A stretch of DNA of 64,000 bases from JAWWPY01 sp963822825 (GTDB taxonomy: Bacteria > Actinomycetota > Actinomycetes > Streptosporangiales > Streptosporangiaceae). Positions 43,882 through 52,612 of this stretch are shown one piece after another. Under the pieces are notes generated by a model. It was not told the origin of the DNA. It did no database searches and saw only the letters and a list, made by a program, of their open reading frames with translations. Numbering within the stretch: position 1 is the stretch's first letter; every line of letters starts with the position of its first letter. The DNA is taken from contig CAWGIW010000008.1 in assembly GCA_963822825.1 (NCBI GenBank), positions 1-64,000 on the forward strand, in the 5' to 3' direction. The position numbers and the translations under genes are program-made.

Positions 43882-46338
43882 TCAGGCCCGGATGTCGGGT
43901 CCACCCGGTAAGGCGTGCCTGGGTCGCTGAGGCGGCGTGGTGGGCGGGGTTGGCCTGGCGGCCAGGTTCGGTGCGGTTGGCGAGTCCAGTGTTGTTGGCG
44001 GCGTTGGTCTGGCCGGCAGGCTCGGTGGTGCTGGTCTGGCTGGTGGGGTTGGTATGACTGGCGGGGCGGGCGCGCCGATCATCAGCGCTCGGGCCGCGGC
44101 CTCGATGGCCCGCTCGGACAGCAGCACCTCGGCGGCCGCGTCGCCGAGCGGGATGAAGCTGTCCGCGCTGGTCACCCGGGAGACGCGGCCGCGGAATCCG
44201 CCGTCGGCCAAGACGGTGATGATTCCTTCGGACACGCCGCCGGTCCGCCGAGTCTCGTCGGCGATCAGCACCCGGCCGGTCGCCCGGCACTCACGCAAGA
44301 TGTCATCGGCCGGCAGCGGCGCGATCCAGCGCAGGTCCACGACCCGGCAGCTGATCCCTTGCCTGCGCAGCCGGCCTGCCGCCCGCAGGCTCATCCGCAG
44401 CCCGTTGCCGAATGTGATGATGGTCAGGTCGTTGCCTTCACCGGAAGCGCGAGCCCCGTACCTGCGGGCCGCGCCGATCGGGATGTGCTCCTCCGCCCAG
44501 CGCTCCAGCGGGGCGTACCGGGCCAGCCACTCGCCGTCGCCTTCCTCATGCAGGTCCCGCTCGTGGTACAGCGCGATGGGCTCCAGGAACACGCAGACGC
44601 TGCCGTCCTCTTGCGCGGCCGCGAGGCAGGTGCGAAGCATCGCGGCGGCGTCGTCCGGCGTCGCCGGCACGGCGATGACCAGGCCGGGGATGTCGCGCAG
44701 GGCGCCCAGGGCATTGTCGTTGTGAAAGTGGCCGCCGAAGCCTTTCTGGTAGGCCAGCCCGGCGACCCGCACCACCATCGGATTGCGGTACTGGCCCTGG
44801 GAGAAGAAGCTGAGCGTGGCCGCCTCGCCGCGGATCTGGTCAGCCGCGTTGTGCAGGTAGGCGAGGTACTGAATCTCCGGCACCGGCAGCATGCCCGCCA
44901 GGCCGGTGCCCAGGGCCAGCCCGAGGATGGACTGCTCGTCCAGGAGCGTGTCGAAGACCCGGCCCGCACCGAACTTGCCGAGCAGGCCGCGCGTCACCCC
45001 GTAGACCCCTCCCTTGCGGGCCACATCCTCGCCGAATACCAGCATGTCGGGCCGGGCGGCCAGCGCGTCGGCCAAGGTGGCGTTGATGACCTGGGCCAGG
45101 GTCATCGGGCCGGCTGACTCGGGAAGCTCTCCGCGGAAAATCCGCTCCCTGGTCTTATCCGGGGCGGCCAGCCGGGCGGACACCCTGACGATCTCTGGGC
45201 GACGCGGCGCGAGTGGGGCCATCACCCGCATGGCTGTGGCCAGCCGTGGCGCGCCCTGCACCTCGTCGGCGAGCGCCAGCACGCTGGCCCGTGACTTCTC
45301 GTACCTGGCCAGGATCTCGTCGGCGCTCAGCGCCCCGGCCCGCACCAAGAGCCGCCCGGTGCCGACGAGCGGGTCGGCGGCCAGGCTCGCGGCTATCTCA
45401 CCGGCGTCGCGGTAGGCGCTCTCCACGTCCGAGCCCGCGTGACCGCCCAGCCGCGTCACCGACAGGTGCAGGAAGGCCGGAGCACGGTGGTCACGCACCC
45501 ACGCGGTGGCGGCCAGCGCCGTGTCGTAGGTGTCCGCCAGGTCGGCCCCGTCGGCGTGGAAGTAGGCGATGGACGGCCGGAGTTCCATCGCGGCCCGGAT
45601 CCAGCCGGGCGGGGTGCGCACACTGATGCCGAGCCCGTTGTCCTCGCACACGAACAGTATCGGGACCGGCAGCCGCTGGAAGGCCGAGAACGCGGCCGCG
45701 TTGATCGCGCCCGTCGCGGTGGAATGGTTGATCGACGCATCGCCCATGCTGGCCACGACGATCGCGTCCCGCGGCCAGCGGGCCGGCGTGCGGAGCTTGG
45801 CGGCCCGGCCGATCGCGAACGCCAGGCCCACCGCGCGCGGCAGGTGGGAGGCGATGGTCGAGGTCTGCGGGATCACATGCAGCGCCAGGTTCCCGAAAAC
45901 CTTGTGCCGCCCACCTGCGATCGGCTCTTCCTCGGCGGCCACCAGACTGAGCATCACGTCCCGTACGCCATCCCGCGGTGGCGTCGCCTGCGCGGCCCGG
46001 GCCAGGTAGAAAGCGCCGGAACGGTAGTGCAGGAGGGCGGGGTCATCGGGCCGCAGCGCCGCGGCGACCGCGGCGTTACCCTCGTGCCCCGACGAGCCGA
46101 TCGTGTAGAAGCCCGCGCCCCGGGCCTGCAGCCACCTCGCGGCGATGTCCAGGTGACGGCTGGCCAGCTGGGCATCGAAAAGGTCCAGGCCCAGGCTCGT
46201 GCTCAGGGCCGAGTTCTCCCGGATCGCCGCGTCCGGGCCATCATCGCGCGGCTGGCTCGGGATGGCGGCCCGCAGTGCGAGTATGGCCTCAGCGAAATGG
46301 CGCTCGACCGCATCGCGGTCCCCCCGGTCCGAGCTCAT
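43882..46338 (-). CDS. fused alpha/beta E1 of a 2-oxoacid dehydrogenase, proline-rich tail
   Basis: Single chain of 818 residues joining the alpha and beta subunits of a thiamine-diphosphate E1 component (branched-chain or acetoin/pyruvate type). Alpha part: FYTIGSSGHEGNAAVAAALR, LHYRSGAFYLARAA, and the ThDP motif MGDASINHSTATGAINAAAF with VCEDNGLGISV. Beta part from about residue 405: MTLAQVINATLADALAARPD, DMLVFGEDVARKGGVYGVTR, QYRNPMVVRVAGLAYQKGFG, GGHFHNDNALGALRDIPGLV and CRVVDLRWIAPLPADDILRE. The last 60 residues are a Pro/Ala/Thr tail (ARPTPPTT occurs twice), absent from usual E1 proteins. No E2 or E3 gene is nearby, so its complex partners must lie elsewhere. Substrate not assignable. 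Confidence 0.87.
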   Translation of the reverse strand: MSSDRGDRDAVERHFAEAILALRAAIPSQPRDDGPDAAIRENSALSTSLGLDLFDAQLASRHLDIAARWLQARGAGFYTIGSSGHEGNAAVAAALRPDDPALLHYRSGAFYLARAAQATPPRDGVRDVMLSLVAAEEEPIAGGRHKVFGNLALHVIPQTSTIASHLPRAVGLAFAIGRAAKLRTPARWPRDAIVVASMGDASINHSTATGAINAAAFSAFQRLPVPILFVCEDNGLGISVRTPPGWIRAAMELRPSIAYFHADGADLADTYDTALAATAWVRDHRAPAFLHLSVTRLGGHAGSDVESAYRDAGEIAASLAADPLVGTGRLLVRAGALSADEILARYEKSRASVLALADEVQGAPRLATAMRVMAPLAPRRPEIVRVSARLAAPDKTRERIFRGELPESAGPMTLAQVINATLADALAARPDMLVFGEDVARKGGVYGVTRGLLGKFGAGRVFDTLLDEQSILGLALGTGLAGMLPVPEIQYLAYLHNAADQIRGEAATLSFFSQGQYRNPMVVRVAGLAYQKGFGGHFHNDNALGALRDIPGLVIAVPATPDDAAAMLRTCLAAAQEDGSVCVFLEPIALYHERDLHEEGDGEWLARYAPLERWAEEHIPIGAARRYGARASGEGNDLTIITFGNGLRMSLRAAGRLRRQGISCRVVDLRWIAPLPADDILRECRATGRVLIADETRRTGGVSEGIITVLADGGFRGRVSRVTSADSFIPLGDAAAEVLLSERAIEAAARALMIGAPAPPVIPTPPARPAPPSLPARPTPPTTLDSPTAPNLAARPTPPTTPPQRPRHALPGGPDIRA

Positions 46339-46463
46339 GTGTCAACGGTAAAGCCGCAGGCCCAGTAGATCACGCGACTGGACAGCCTGGTTGGACATGG
46401 ACTGGGGCCAGGAGGCTAGCGTTCAGGATGTCTTGTTGCTCCTTAATCTCACGTGGAGGTTCC

Positions 46464-47492
46464 ATGCTGCCATGGTCGGCGCCCCTGGCTGGGCGGATCG
46501 ACGAGCAGGTGATCGCGAGTGAGCTGCTGCGCGGGAATCCGCTGGGCGACCCCTTCGAGCGCCCCCTGTGGGTCTACCTGCCACCCGGGTACGACGACGA
46601 CCAGGAACGCCGCTACCCGTCGGTCTACGTGATCCAGGGGTACACGGGCCACATCGCCATGTGGCGGAACCGGGTGCCCTACCGGCAGCCGTTCCCGGAG
46701 ACGGCGGACGCCGTGTTCGCCGCCGGCGAGGCACCTCCCGCGATCGTGATCTACGTGGACGCCTGGACCGCGTATGGCGGCAGCCAGTTCGTGGACTCAC
46801 CCGGCACCGGGCGCTACCACTCGTACCTGTGCGACGAGGTGGTCGGCTACGTGGACGCGAATTACCGCACGCTGGCCGGCCCCGCGTACCGGGCCATCAT
46901 GGGAAAGTCGAGCGGCGGGTTCGGCGCCATGATCACTCCCATGCTGCGCCCCGACCTGTTCGGTGCCCTCGCCACGCACGCCGGGGACTCGCTCTACGAG
47001 CTGCTTTACATCCCGGAGTTCGCTAAGTCCGCTCGGCACCTGCGTCAATACGACGGGGACATCTTCCGCTGGTGGGAGGACTTCCGGTCGCGCACCTCGT
47101 TCACCAAGGAGCCCGATCACGACCTGCTCATGCTGCTCGGCGTGTCGGCTTGCTTCTCGGCGCGTGAGGACGGCCAGGTGGAGCTGCCGTTCGACCCCCG
47201 CACCGGGGTGATCCGGCCCGAGGTGTGGCAGCGGTGGCTGGACTGGGACCCGGTCCGGATGGTGCCCCGCTACGCGAGTGAACTGCGGGGGCTGCGGGCC
47301 ATCTGGATCGACGCGGGTACCCGGGACGAGTGGTTCCTCGACCTCGGGGCTGAGGCCTTCAGGGCGGCCTTGCGCGAGATCGGCGTGGCTGAAGATGTGA
47401 TCCGATTCGAACTCTTCGACGGCACGCACATGGGGATCGACTACCGGTACCCTATGGCCCTCGGATGGCTCTGCCAGCGCATCGCACCGTGA
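46464..47492 (+). CDS. esterase of the esterase D / putative esterase family
   Basis: Alpha/beta hydrolase of 342 residues. PFERPLWVYLPPGYDDDQER, RYPSVYVIQGYTGHIAMWRN, AIVIYVDAWTAYGGSQFVDS, YVDANYRTLAGPAYRAIMGK and the nucleophile elbow GKSSGGFGAM place it in the Pfam esterase group (PF00756). AIWIDAGTRDEWFLDLGAEA and FELFDGTHMGIDYRYPMALG supply acid and histidine. No signal peptide, so probably intracellular. ATG 46464 has GGAGGT five bases upstream. It is divergent from the E1 gene and stands alone. Substrate unknown; carboxylic esters such as acyl or feruloyl groups are possible. Confidence 0.85.
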   Translation: MLPWSAPLAGRIDEQVIASELLRGNPLGDPFERPLWVYLPPGYDDDQERRYPSVYVIQGYTGHIAMWRNRVPYRQPFPETADAVFAAGEAPPAIVIYVDAWTAYGGSQFVDSPGTGRYHSYLCDEVVGYVDANYRTLAGPAYRAIMGKSSGGFGAMITPMLRPDLFGALATHAGDSLYELLYIPEFAKSARHLRQYDGDIFRWWEDFRSRTSFTKEPDHDLLMLLGVSACFSAREDGQVELPFDPRTGVIRPEVWQRWLDWDPVRMVPRYASELRGLRAIWIDAGTRDEWFLDLGAEAFRAALREIGVAEDVIRFELFDGTHMGIDYRYPMALGWLCQRIAP

Positions 47493-47596
47493 TGGCCGCC
47501 CGTTTATCAGTATTTCAGGTTACCGGCGTGAACTGGAACGGTGACATTTACGTGTCTTTAGTATGACCACGTCGTCTCCCCGAACGGAGAATTCTG

Positions 47597-48142
47597 ATGC
47601 GTCACCACAAGTGGCTGCCCCCTGTGTTCGCCGTCTTCGCGGTCTTGCTGGCCACCCTGCTCGCGGCCTGCGGAAGCAGCGCGCCGGCCGGCACAGCCAG
47701 TTCCAGCACATCCGCGGTGCCTTCGGCCAGCCATGCGGCTGGCCAGGCCGTCACGCTCAAGACGAGCAAGACCAGTCTCGGGTCCGTGCTGACCAACTCC
47801 GCCGGGTTCACCCTGTACTGGTTCGCCATTGACACGCCGACCAGCTCGAAATGCACCGGCGGCTGCACCACCTACTGGCCGCCGGTGATCGGCGCCCCGA
47901 AGGCAGCCTCGGGCGTCACCCTGTCGGGCACGCTCGGCACCATCACCCGGTCGGACGGTACTGTCCAGGCCACGTACAACGGCCACCCGCTGTACACCTA
48001 TTCGGGGGACAAGTCCCCCGGCCAGACCAGCGGGAACAAGGTCAACGGGTCGGGCGGGCTGTGGTACGCGGTGACCGTGTCCGGGGCCGCGGGCACCTCG
48101 GCGAGCCCGTCGTCGGGTGGCGGAGGTGGCGGCGGGTACTGA
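47597..48142 (+). CDS. secreted lipoprotein with PF03640-type repeats
   Basis: 181-residue lipoprotein. The signal FAVFAVLLATLLAAC ends in the lipobox LLAAC (Cys about 24). Two repeats of the family follow: VLTNSAGFTLYWFAIDTPTS with CTGGCTTYWPPVIG, and TVQATYNGHPLYTYSGDKSP with GLWYAVTVSG. The motif with two cysteines around WPP is the family hallmark (secreted repeat of unknown function). It ends in a serine/glycine tail (GGGGGGGY). ATG 47597 follows CGGAG. A strong hairpin terminator follows. Cell-surface redox or adhesion roles have been suggested for relatives but not proven. Confidence 0.88.
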   Translation: MRHHKWLPPVFAVFAVLLATLLAACGSSAPAGTASSSTSAVPSASHAAGQAVTLKTSKTSLGSVLTNSAGFTLYWFAIDTPTSSKCTGGCTTYWPPVIGAPKAASGVTLSGTLGTITRSDGTVQATYNGHPLYTYSGDKSPGQTSGNKVNGSGGLWYAVTVSGAAGTSASPSSGGGGGGGY

Positions 48143-48169
48143 GCCCGGTCCGCGCAGATTCCACCCAGG

Positions 48170-48208
48170 ACGGTGTTTTCCCGGTCACGGTGACCGGGGA
48201 AACACCGT
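48170..48208 (+). terminator. long hairpin terminator after the lipoprotein gene
   Basis: ACGGTGTTTTCCCGGTCAC at 48170-48188 pairs with 48190-48208 with one mismatch. The inner bases open to a CACGGTG loop, leaving a stem of about 16 bp. It lies 28 bases after the stop, with no U-tract. Confidence 0.8.
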
Positions 48209-48337
48209 CTTCGTAGCCGGCCGCTACTGAACTGCAACGACTCGCCAGGCTGACGGGGTAGAGGCGGGTCACTTGGTGGTAGGAACCGGGGTACGGCGCA
48301 GCGCGGAGGGGGCGGGTCCGCGGTTTGGCCGGTACAA

Positions 48338-48975
48338 GTGTTCCCGATCATCGGGACCGCGCTGCTGACCGTCGCCTTGTTCCTGCTGTCCCGGCTCACC
48401 GAGCACACGCCAGGGCTGGTCATGGACCTGTACTTCTTCGTGCTGGGCGCCAGCCTGGGCCTGATCCTGCAGGTGCTCGTCATCGCGGTGCAGAACTCGG
48501 CGGACTACGCGGACCTGGGCGCGGCCACCTCCGGCGCGACCTTCTTCCGGTCGATCGGCGGGGCGTTCGGGGTGGCGATCTTCGGATCGATCTTTTCCAA
48601 CCGGCTGGCCGCCGAGCTGGCGGCGGAACTGCACGGGTCAGGCTGCCGCCCGGTGTCAACCCGGCCGTGGCCGAGGCGAAACCCGCCTTGCTGGCCAAGC
48701 TTCCCGTCCGCTGCACGCCGACGTCCTGCGGGCCTACACACTGTCCATCCAGACTGTGTTCCGCGCCGCGATCCCGGTCGCGGCGGCGGCCTTCGTATTT
48801 GAGCTGGTTCCTGCGCGAGGTCAAGCTGCGGGCCACGGCGGGCGCGGCCGATCTCGGCGAGGGACTGGGCGCCGTGGCGGCCGAGCGGTCCTCAGCGGAG
48901 GAACTCGAGCGGGCCCTGTGCCGCGGATCGGGCCCTGATCAGCCGCTGACGCGGCTCACCGGGTTTCGCCGAACA
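48338..48975 (+). pseudogene. C-terminal remnant of a DHA2-type MFS exporter
   Basis: The readable part begins FPIIGTALLTVALFLLSRLT and continues VMDLYFFVLGASLGLILQVL, VQNSADYADLGAATSGATFF and RSIGGAFGVAIFGSIFSNRL, which corresponds to helices 11-13 of 14-helix drug exporters. The frame then breaks near 48640; further parts appear in other frames (TLSIQTVFRAAIPVAAAAFV near 48740, FLREVKLRATAGAADLGEGL near 48810-48870). The first 10 helices are missing, so this is a decayed gene end. It overlaps the end of the GntR gene on the other strand. Confidence 0.75.
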
Positions 48976-49717
48976 GATGGCTGTTCACCCGGCCCAGGTG
49001 AGTGCGCATCCCCTGGACCGCGCGATCGGCGTCCCGGGCCCGGAGAGCGGCGACCAGTTCCACGTGGTCGGCCTGGTACGCCGCGCGCCGCTCCCGCGAG
49101 GCGCTGCGGCGTTTCAGGTCGCCCCAGAAGTGCCCGTGACGTGCCGTCTCGATGACGCCGTAGAGCCGGGCGAGCAGCGGGCTGTGGCTGGCCGCCATGA
49201 TGCTGCGGTGCAGGGCCAGGTCCCAGGTCTCGAACTCGTCATAGCTGCCGGCCTGGTCCCCCCCGGCCAGGCAGCGATCCATCTCCTTGAAGTCGGTGGC
49301 GGTCGCCCAGGCCACCACCAGCGGCATCGCGAGCGGTTCCAGCAGCCGGCGGATCGTCATCACGTCCGCTGGCGCGAATCCGGCCGCCCCGTCCGGCGGG
49401 ACCGGCGACCCGGCGGCCCTGACCGCCGCGGCCCGCCCGGCGCCGTCGATGCCGGGGCCGGGGAGGTGGGGTGGGGCGTCCCGCAGGAATGTGCCCCGGC
49501 CGACCTCACGGGAGATGCGGCCCTCCGCCTGGAGCACCGCCAGGGCATGGCGCACAGACGACCTGGTCGCTCCCATGTCGAGCGCCAGCTGGCGTTCGGT
49601 GGGCAGCCGCGAACCGGGGCCGAGCCCGGCCCGCTGTGAATCGGCGAGGATGAGGTCGGCCAGCCGCTGCCTGCGGTCGGCCGAGATCGGGGGCATTTCC
49701 CCGGCTGCTTTCCCCAT
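48956..49717 (-). CDS. GntR/FCD-family transcriptional regulator
   Basis: 253-residue repressor. Winged helix near residues 9-75 (RLADLILADSQRAGLGPGSR, LPTERQLALDMGATRSSVRH, ALAVLQAEGRISREVGRGTF) and FCD ligand domain (MTIRRLLEPLAMPLVVAWAT, EFETWDLALHRSIMAASHSP, AYQADHVELVAALRARDADR). ATG 49717 chosen because GGTGGAG precedes it; 49771 is possible. It is divergent from the fumarylacetoacetate-hydrolase-family gene and the ABC importer, its likely targets, across a promoter with palindromic and direct repeats. The effector would be the imported acid or its product, by inference. Confidence 0.87.
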   Translation of the reverse strand: MGKAAGEMPPISADRRQRLADLILADSQRAGLGPGSRLPTERQLALDMGATRSSVRHALAVLQAEGRISREVGRGTFLRDAPPHLPGPGIDGAGRAAAVRAAGSPVPPDGAAGFAPADVMTIRRLLEPLAMPLVVAWATATDFKEMDRCLAGGDQAGSYDEFETWDLALHRSIMAASHSPLLARLYGVIETARHGHFWGDLKRRSASRERRAAYQADHVELVAALRARDADRAVQGMRTHLGRVNSHLFGETR

Positions 49718-49770
49718 CGTTCTCCACCCTGGCCGCGTAGCCGCTGATGTCCTGCCACTGATGTCCGGCA

Positions 49771-49893
49771 ACCAATCGTACCAATCGAGACCAGACCGTG
49801 ACTATAGTTGGACGGTTTTTTACAGTTAACGCTCTTGACCAGCTTAGGTATGCACACCTATGCTCAACCAATCCGACAGGTGCAACCAATCTA
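49771..49893 (+). promoter_or_regulatory. divergent control region for the FAH/ABC operon
   Basis: A sigma-70-like promoter is visible: TTGACC at 49835-49840, 18 bases, TATGCT at 49859-49864. AGGTATGCACACCT (49846-49859, 12 of 14 bases symmetric) fills the spacer, an ideal place for a repressor. ACCAATCG occurs twice in tandem at 49771-49788, and CAACCAATC twice more near 49865-49892. GntR is the obvious candidate binder. Confidence 0.5.
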
Positions 49894-50041
49894 TGAGCGG
49901 GTCAGGTGGCCCGCGCCGCACCGAATGCTGTGCGGCGGCGACGGACGCGCCCGGGACCGGGCGCTGCACGCGCCCCGGATTTCGCGCCGTTTACCCGGCC
50001 GCCGCACGCGCAATTGAACTCCGACGAAGGAGAACCGCCAC

Positions 50042-50946
50042 GTGAGGCTCGCCACTATCGCCACCCCTGATGGACCGCGACTGCACGTCCGGGCGCGGTC
50101 CGGCTACGTCGATGTTGCCGAGGCGACGGGTGATTCCCGGTTCGCCTCGCTCCAGTACGTCCTCGCGTCGGGTCTGGCGGCGATGGACACCATCCGGGCG
50201 CTCCAGGACTCAGACGGCCGCGAGGTGGAACCCGCAGACTTCGGGCCGGCGGTGCCCGCCCCGCCGCGCATCCTCTGCCTGGGCCTGAACTACAGCGAGC
50301 ACGCGCTTGAAGGCGGGCGCGAGGTCCCCACCTGGCCTGACGCGTTCGTCCGCGGTGCGGACAGCGTGCTCGGCCCGTATGCCGACCTGATCAGGCCGGC
50401 CCTGACCGAGCGTTTCGACTACGAAGCCGAGCTAGGCATCGTCATCGGCGCCGGCGGCCGTTACATCACCGCCGACAAGGCCCTCGACGCCATCGCGGGC
50501 TTCGTCGTGGTCAACGACGCATCGGCCCGTGACTGGCAGCGCGCCGCGAGCCAGTGGACGGCCGGCAAGAACTTCGAAGGCAGCATGCCGATCGGCCCGG
50601 AGGTCGTCACGACCGACGAGGTGGACGTCAGCGACCTGGCCATCAGCTCGACACTCAACGGCCAGGTCATGCAGTCGGCACGGACCTCGCAGATGCTCGT
50701 CGATGTCCCCAGCGCCGTCGAGTTCTTCTCCTCGTTCACGCGCCTGGCCCCGGGGATGTGATCGCGACCGGCACGCCGGGAGGTGTCGGGTTCGCCCGCA
50801 CGCCACCGGTCTGGATGCACCCCGGCGATGTCATCGAAGTCACCGTGGAGAACGTCGGCACCATCCGCAACCGGATCGTCGCCGAGGAAGGCGCGCCCAG
50901 TGACTGGAGATGGCGGCCTGGAGGCCCACTCAAGAGCGGTTTCTGA
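50042..50946 (+). CDS. fumarylacetoacetate-hydrolase-family protein, one frameshift
   Basis: About 301 residues. The FAH-fold core runs from RILCLGLNYSEHALEGGREV through RFDYEAELGIVIGAGGRYIT (metal-binding Glu residues), FVVVNDASARDWQRAASQWT and AGKNFEGSMPIGPEVVTTDE. Near 50757 one base is lost; the end continues in another frame as GDVIATGTPGGVGFARTPPV, then MHPGDVIEVTVENVGTIRN and a TGA at 50944. Members hydrolyse acylpyruvates or decarboxylate and hydrate 2-oxo-diacids in aromatic meta-cleavage. Linked to an ABC importer and GntR gene, it probably degrades an imported aromatic-derived acid. GTG 50042 follows AAGGAGA. Confidence 0.85.
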
Positions 50947-50974
50947 CCGCGTAGCCCGAAACCCCCGACCCGCT

Positions 50975-51082
50975 GTCAATCCAGTCAATCCAGTCAATCC
51001 AGTCAATCCAGTCAATCCAGTCCACGCCGTCAAACTTGTCAACACAGTCAACGCCGTCAATTCAGTTAACACAGTCAATTCA
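50975..51082 (+). repeat. 12-unit 9-bp tandem repeat upstream of the ABC binding-protein gene
   Basis: Five perfect copies of GTCAATCCA (50975-51019) are followed by seven variants of pattern GTCAAYNCA (51020-51082), in strict 9-base phase. The array ends 24 bases before the ATG at 51107. It is in frame with that gene and would encode VNP/VNT/VNA tripeptides if translated, but the strong ribosome site before 51107 argues that it is a leader. Possible roles are regulator binding, mRNA structure or slippage-based tuning. Confidence 0.92.
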
Positions 51083-51106
51083 CTCCAACGCACCACGGAG
51101 GGGACA

Positions 51107-52513
51107 ATGACGTTCACGACCCTCGGTCCCGTGGCTAGAGCCACGGCAGATATCAGACGCATGGTGGGCACGCAGGCCACGCGCGGACAGCTCGTCCGCG
51201 TCGGGGCGGTAGGGGCGGCGGCCGCACTCGCCGTCGGCCTCGCTGCCTGTGGCAGCAGCAGTTCAGGCGGCAGCGCTTCGAGCACCAGCTCGGGCAAGGC
51301 CACCGGGTCGGCTATCACCGTCGCGGACGTGGCTCCCTTCAGTGGCGCCGATGCCGCCCTCGGCCCGACATACCTGGCCTCCTGCTACGGCTCGACATCG
51401 GCCATCAACGCGGCGGGCGGTGTGCTGGGGCACACCCTGACCTGCAAGAGCGTGGACACCCGTGGGGACCCCGCGGACGCCGTGCCAGCGGTCAACCAGA
51501 TGTTCGCCTCCACGCCGAGCCTGGCGCTCGTCATCGGCTGTACCTCCGACGAGGCCGCCTCCGTCGTGCCGGTCATCAACGCACACAAGATGACTTCCTT
51601 CTGCATGACCGGGCAGTCGGAGTTCGACAGCGTCCACTACCCGTACTTCTACCGGCTGGTGCCTCCTGACCTCGAGGAGTCCTACGCCATGGTCGCGATC
51701 GCCCAGGAACAGCACTACAAGCGGCTCGCCCTGGCGTTCGGCAACGACATCGGGTCGCAGACCTTCATCCAGCCCGCGATCAGCGCCATCAAGAAAGCCG
51801 GGATGACGCTCACGACCAACCAGACGCTGGACCTGAAGGCCAGCACGTTCCGCAGCGAGGCCGAGGCGATCGTCCAGTCCCACCCGGACGCGATCCTGAC
51901 CGAGGCCCTGGGCTCGGCCGACCCCACCCTCTTCTCCGAGATCAAGTCACTGAACAACGGCAAGACGATCCCGATCATCGGCACCTCGGCGGCCATCTCG
52001 CCGGCGTTCTTCAAGTCGGCGGCCGCGGCCGTGGGCGCCTCGACCTTCGTGTCCAACTTCCGCGCGGACAACCTGGTCGTGGAGACCAGTGGCCCGGCGT
52101 ACCAGGCGTTCTCCAAGGCGCTGCTGTCCCAGCAAGGGAAGGTTCCGGGTGCCACAGGTGACTTCACCACGTACCTGAGCGCCCCGGGCGGCGTGCATCT
52201 CTACGATGCGGTGAACCTGTCCGCGCTGGCCATGATCATGTCGAAGAGCACCAACCCGAGCGTGTACGGGCCGGACATCATCAAGATCGGGAACGGTGTT
52301 TCCGGCGCCACGCTGTGCTATTCGTTCGCCCAGTGCGCTCCCCTGGTCAAGGCGGGCAAGGCCGTCAGGTACGAAGGACCCGGCGGGCCGACCAACTTCG
52401 ACAGTTTCCACGACTCGACCGGCATCTTCCAGGTCGATACCTACAGCGCGAATGGCAATGTGAATGTCGTCGGCAACCTGACCGCGGCACAGCTGCGGGC
52501 ACTGTCCGGATGA
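51107..52513 (+). CDS. ABC importer substrate-binding lipoprotein, branched-chain type
   Basis: 468-residue periplasmic-binding-type lipoprotein of the LivJ/type I fold. A long n-region leads into VGAVGAAAALAVGLAACGSS, whose lipobox Cys is about 48, then a Ser-rich spacer. The binding domain starts ITVADVAPFSGADAALGPTY and includes INAAGGVLGHTLTCKSVDTR, GDPADAVPAVNQMFASTPSL and LVIGCTSDEAASVVPVINAH. ATG 51107 with GGAGGGG ahead. In actinomycetes such receptors often carry aromatic or other organic acids rather than leucine; the ligand here is unknown. It is followed by the two permease genes and ATPases. Confidence 0.88.
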   Translation: MTFTTLGPVARATADIRRMVGTQATRGQLVRVGAVGAAAALAVGLAACGSSSSGGSASSTSSGKATGSAITVADVAPFSGADAALGPTYLASCYGSTSAINAAGGVLGHTLTCKSVDTRGDPADAVPAVNQMFASTPSLALVIGCTSDEAASVVPVINAHKMTSFCMTGQSEFDSVHYPYFYRLVPPDLEESYAMVAIAQEQHYKRLALAFGNDIGSQTFIQPAISAIKKAGMTLTTNQTLDLKASTFRSEAEAIVQSHPDAILTEALGSADPTLFSEIKSLNNGKTIPIIGTSAAISPAFFKSAAAAVGASTFVSNFRADNLVVETSGPAYQAFSKALLSQQGKVPGATGDFTTYLSAPGGVHLYDAVNLSALAMIMSKSTNPSVYGPDIIKIGNGVSGATLCYSFAQCAPLVKAGKAVRYEGPGGPTNFDSFHDSTGIFQVDTYSANGNVNVVGNLTAAQLRALSG

Positions 52514-52612
52514 CCATTCGCCCCACCTGCCCCGCCACTGCCCAGGCGCCTCCGGTCCCCCCGAGGCGCCTGGGCGGGCGGGCCGTCCCTGAGCAGCGGG
52601 GGTAAGCCGCTC

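Noticed and set aside
50975..51082. CRISPR-like array
   Set aside because: The units are 9 bases with no spacers and no cas genes are nearby; it is a simple tandem repeat.
50783..51106. N-terminal extension of the ABC binding protein through the VNP repeats
   Set aside because: The lipoprotein signal follows the ATG at 51107, which has a strong ribosome site; the upstream frame overlaps the end of the FAH gene.
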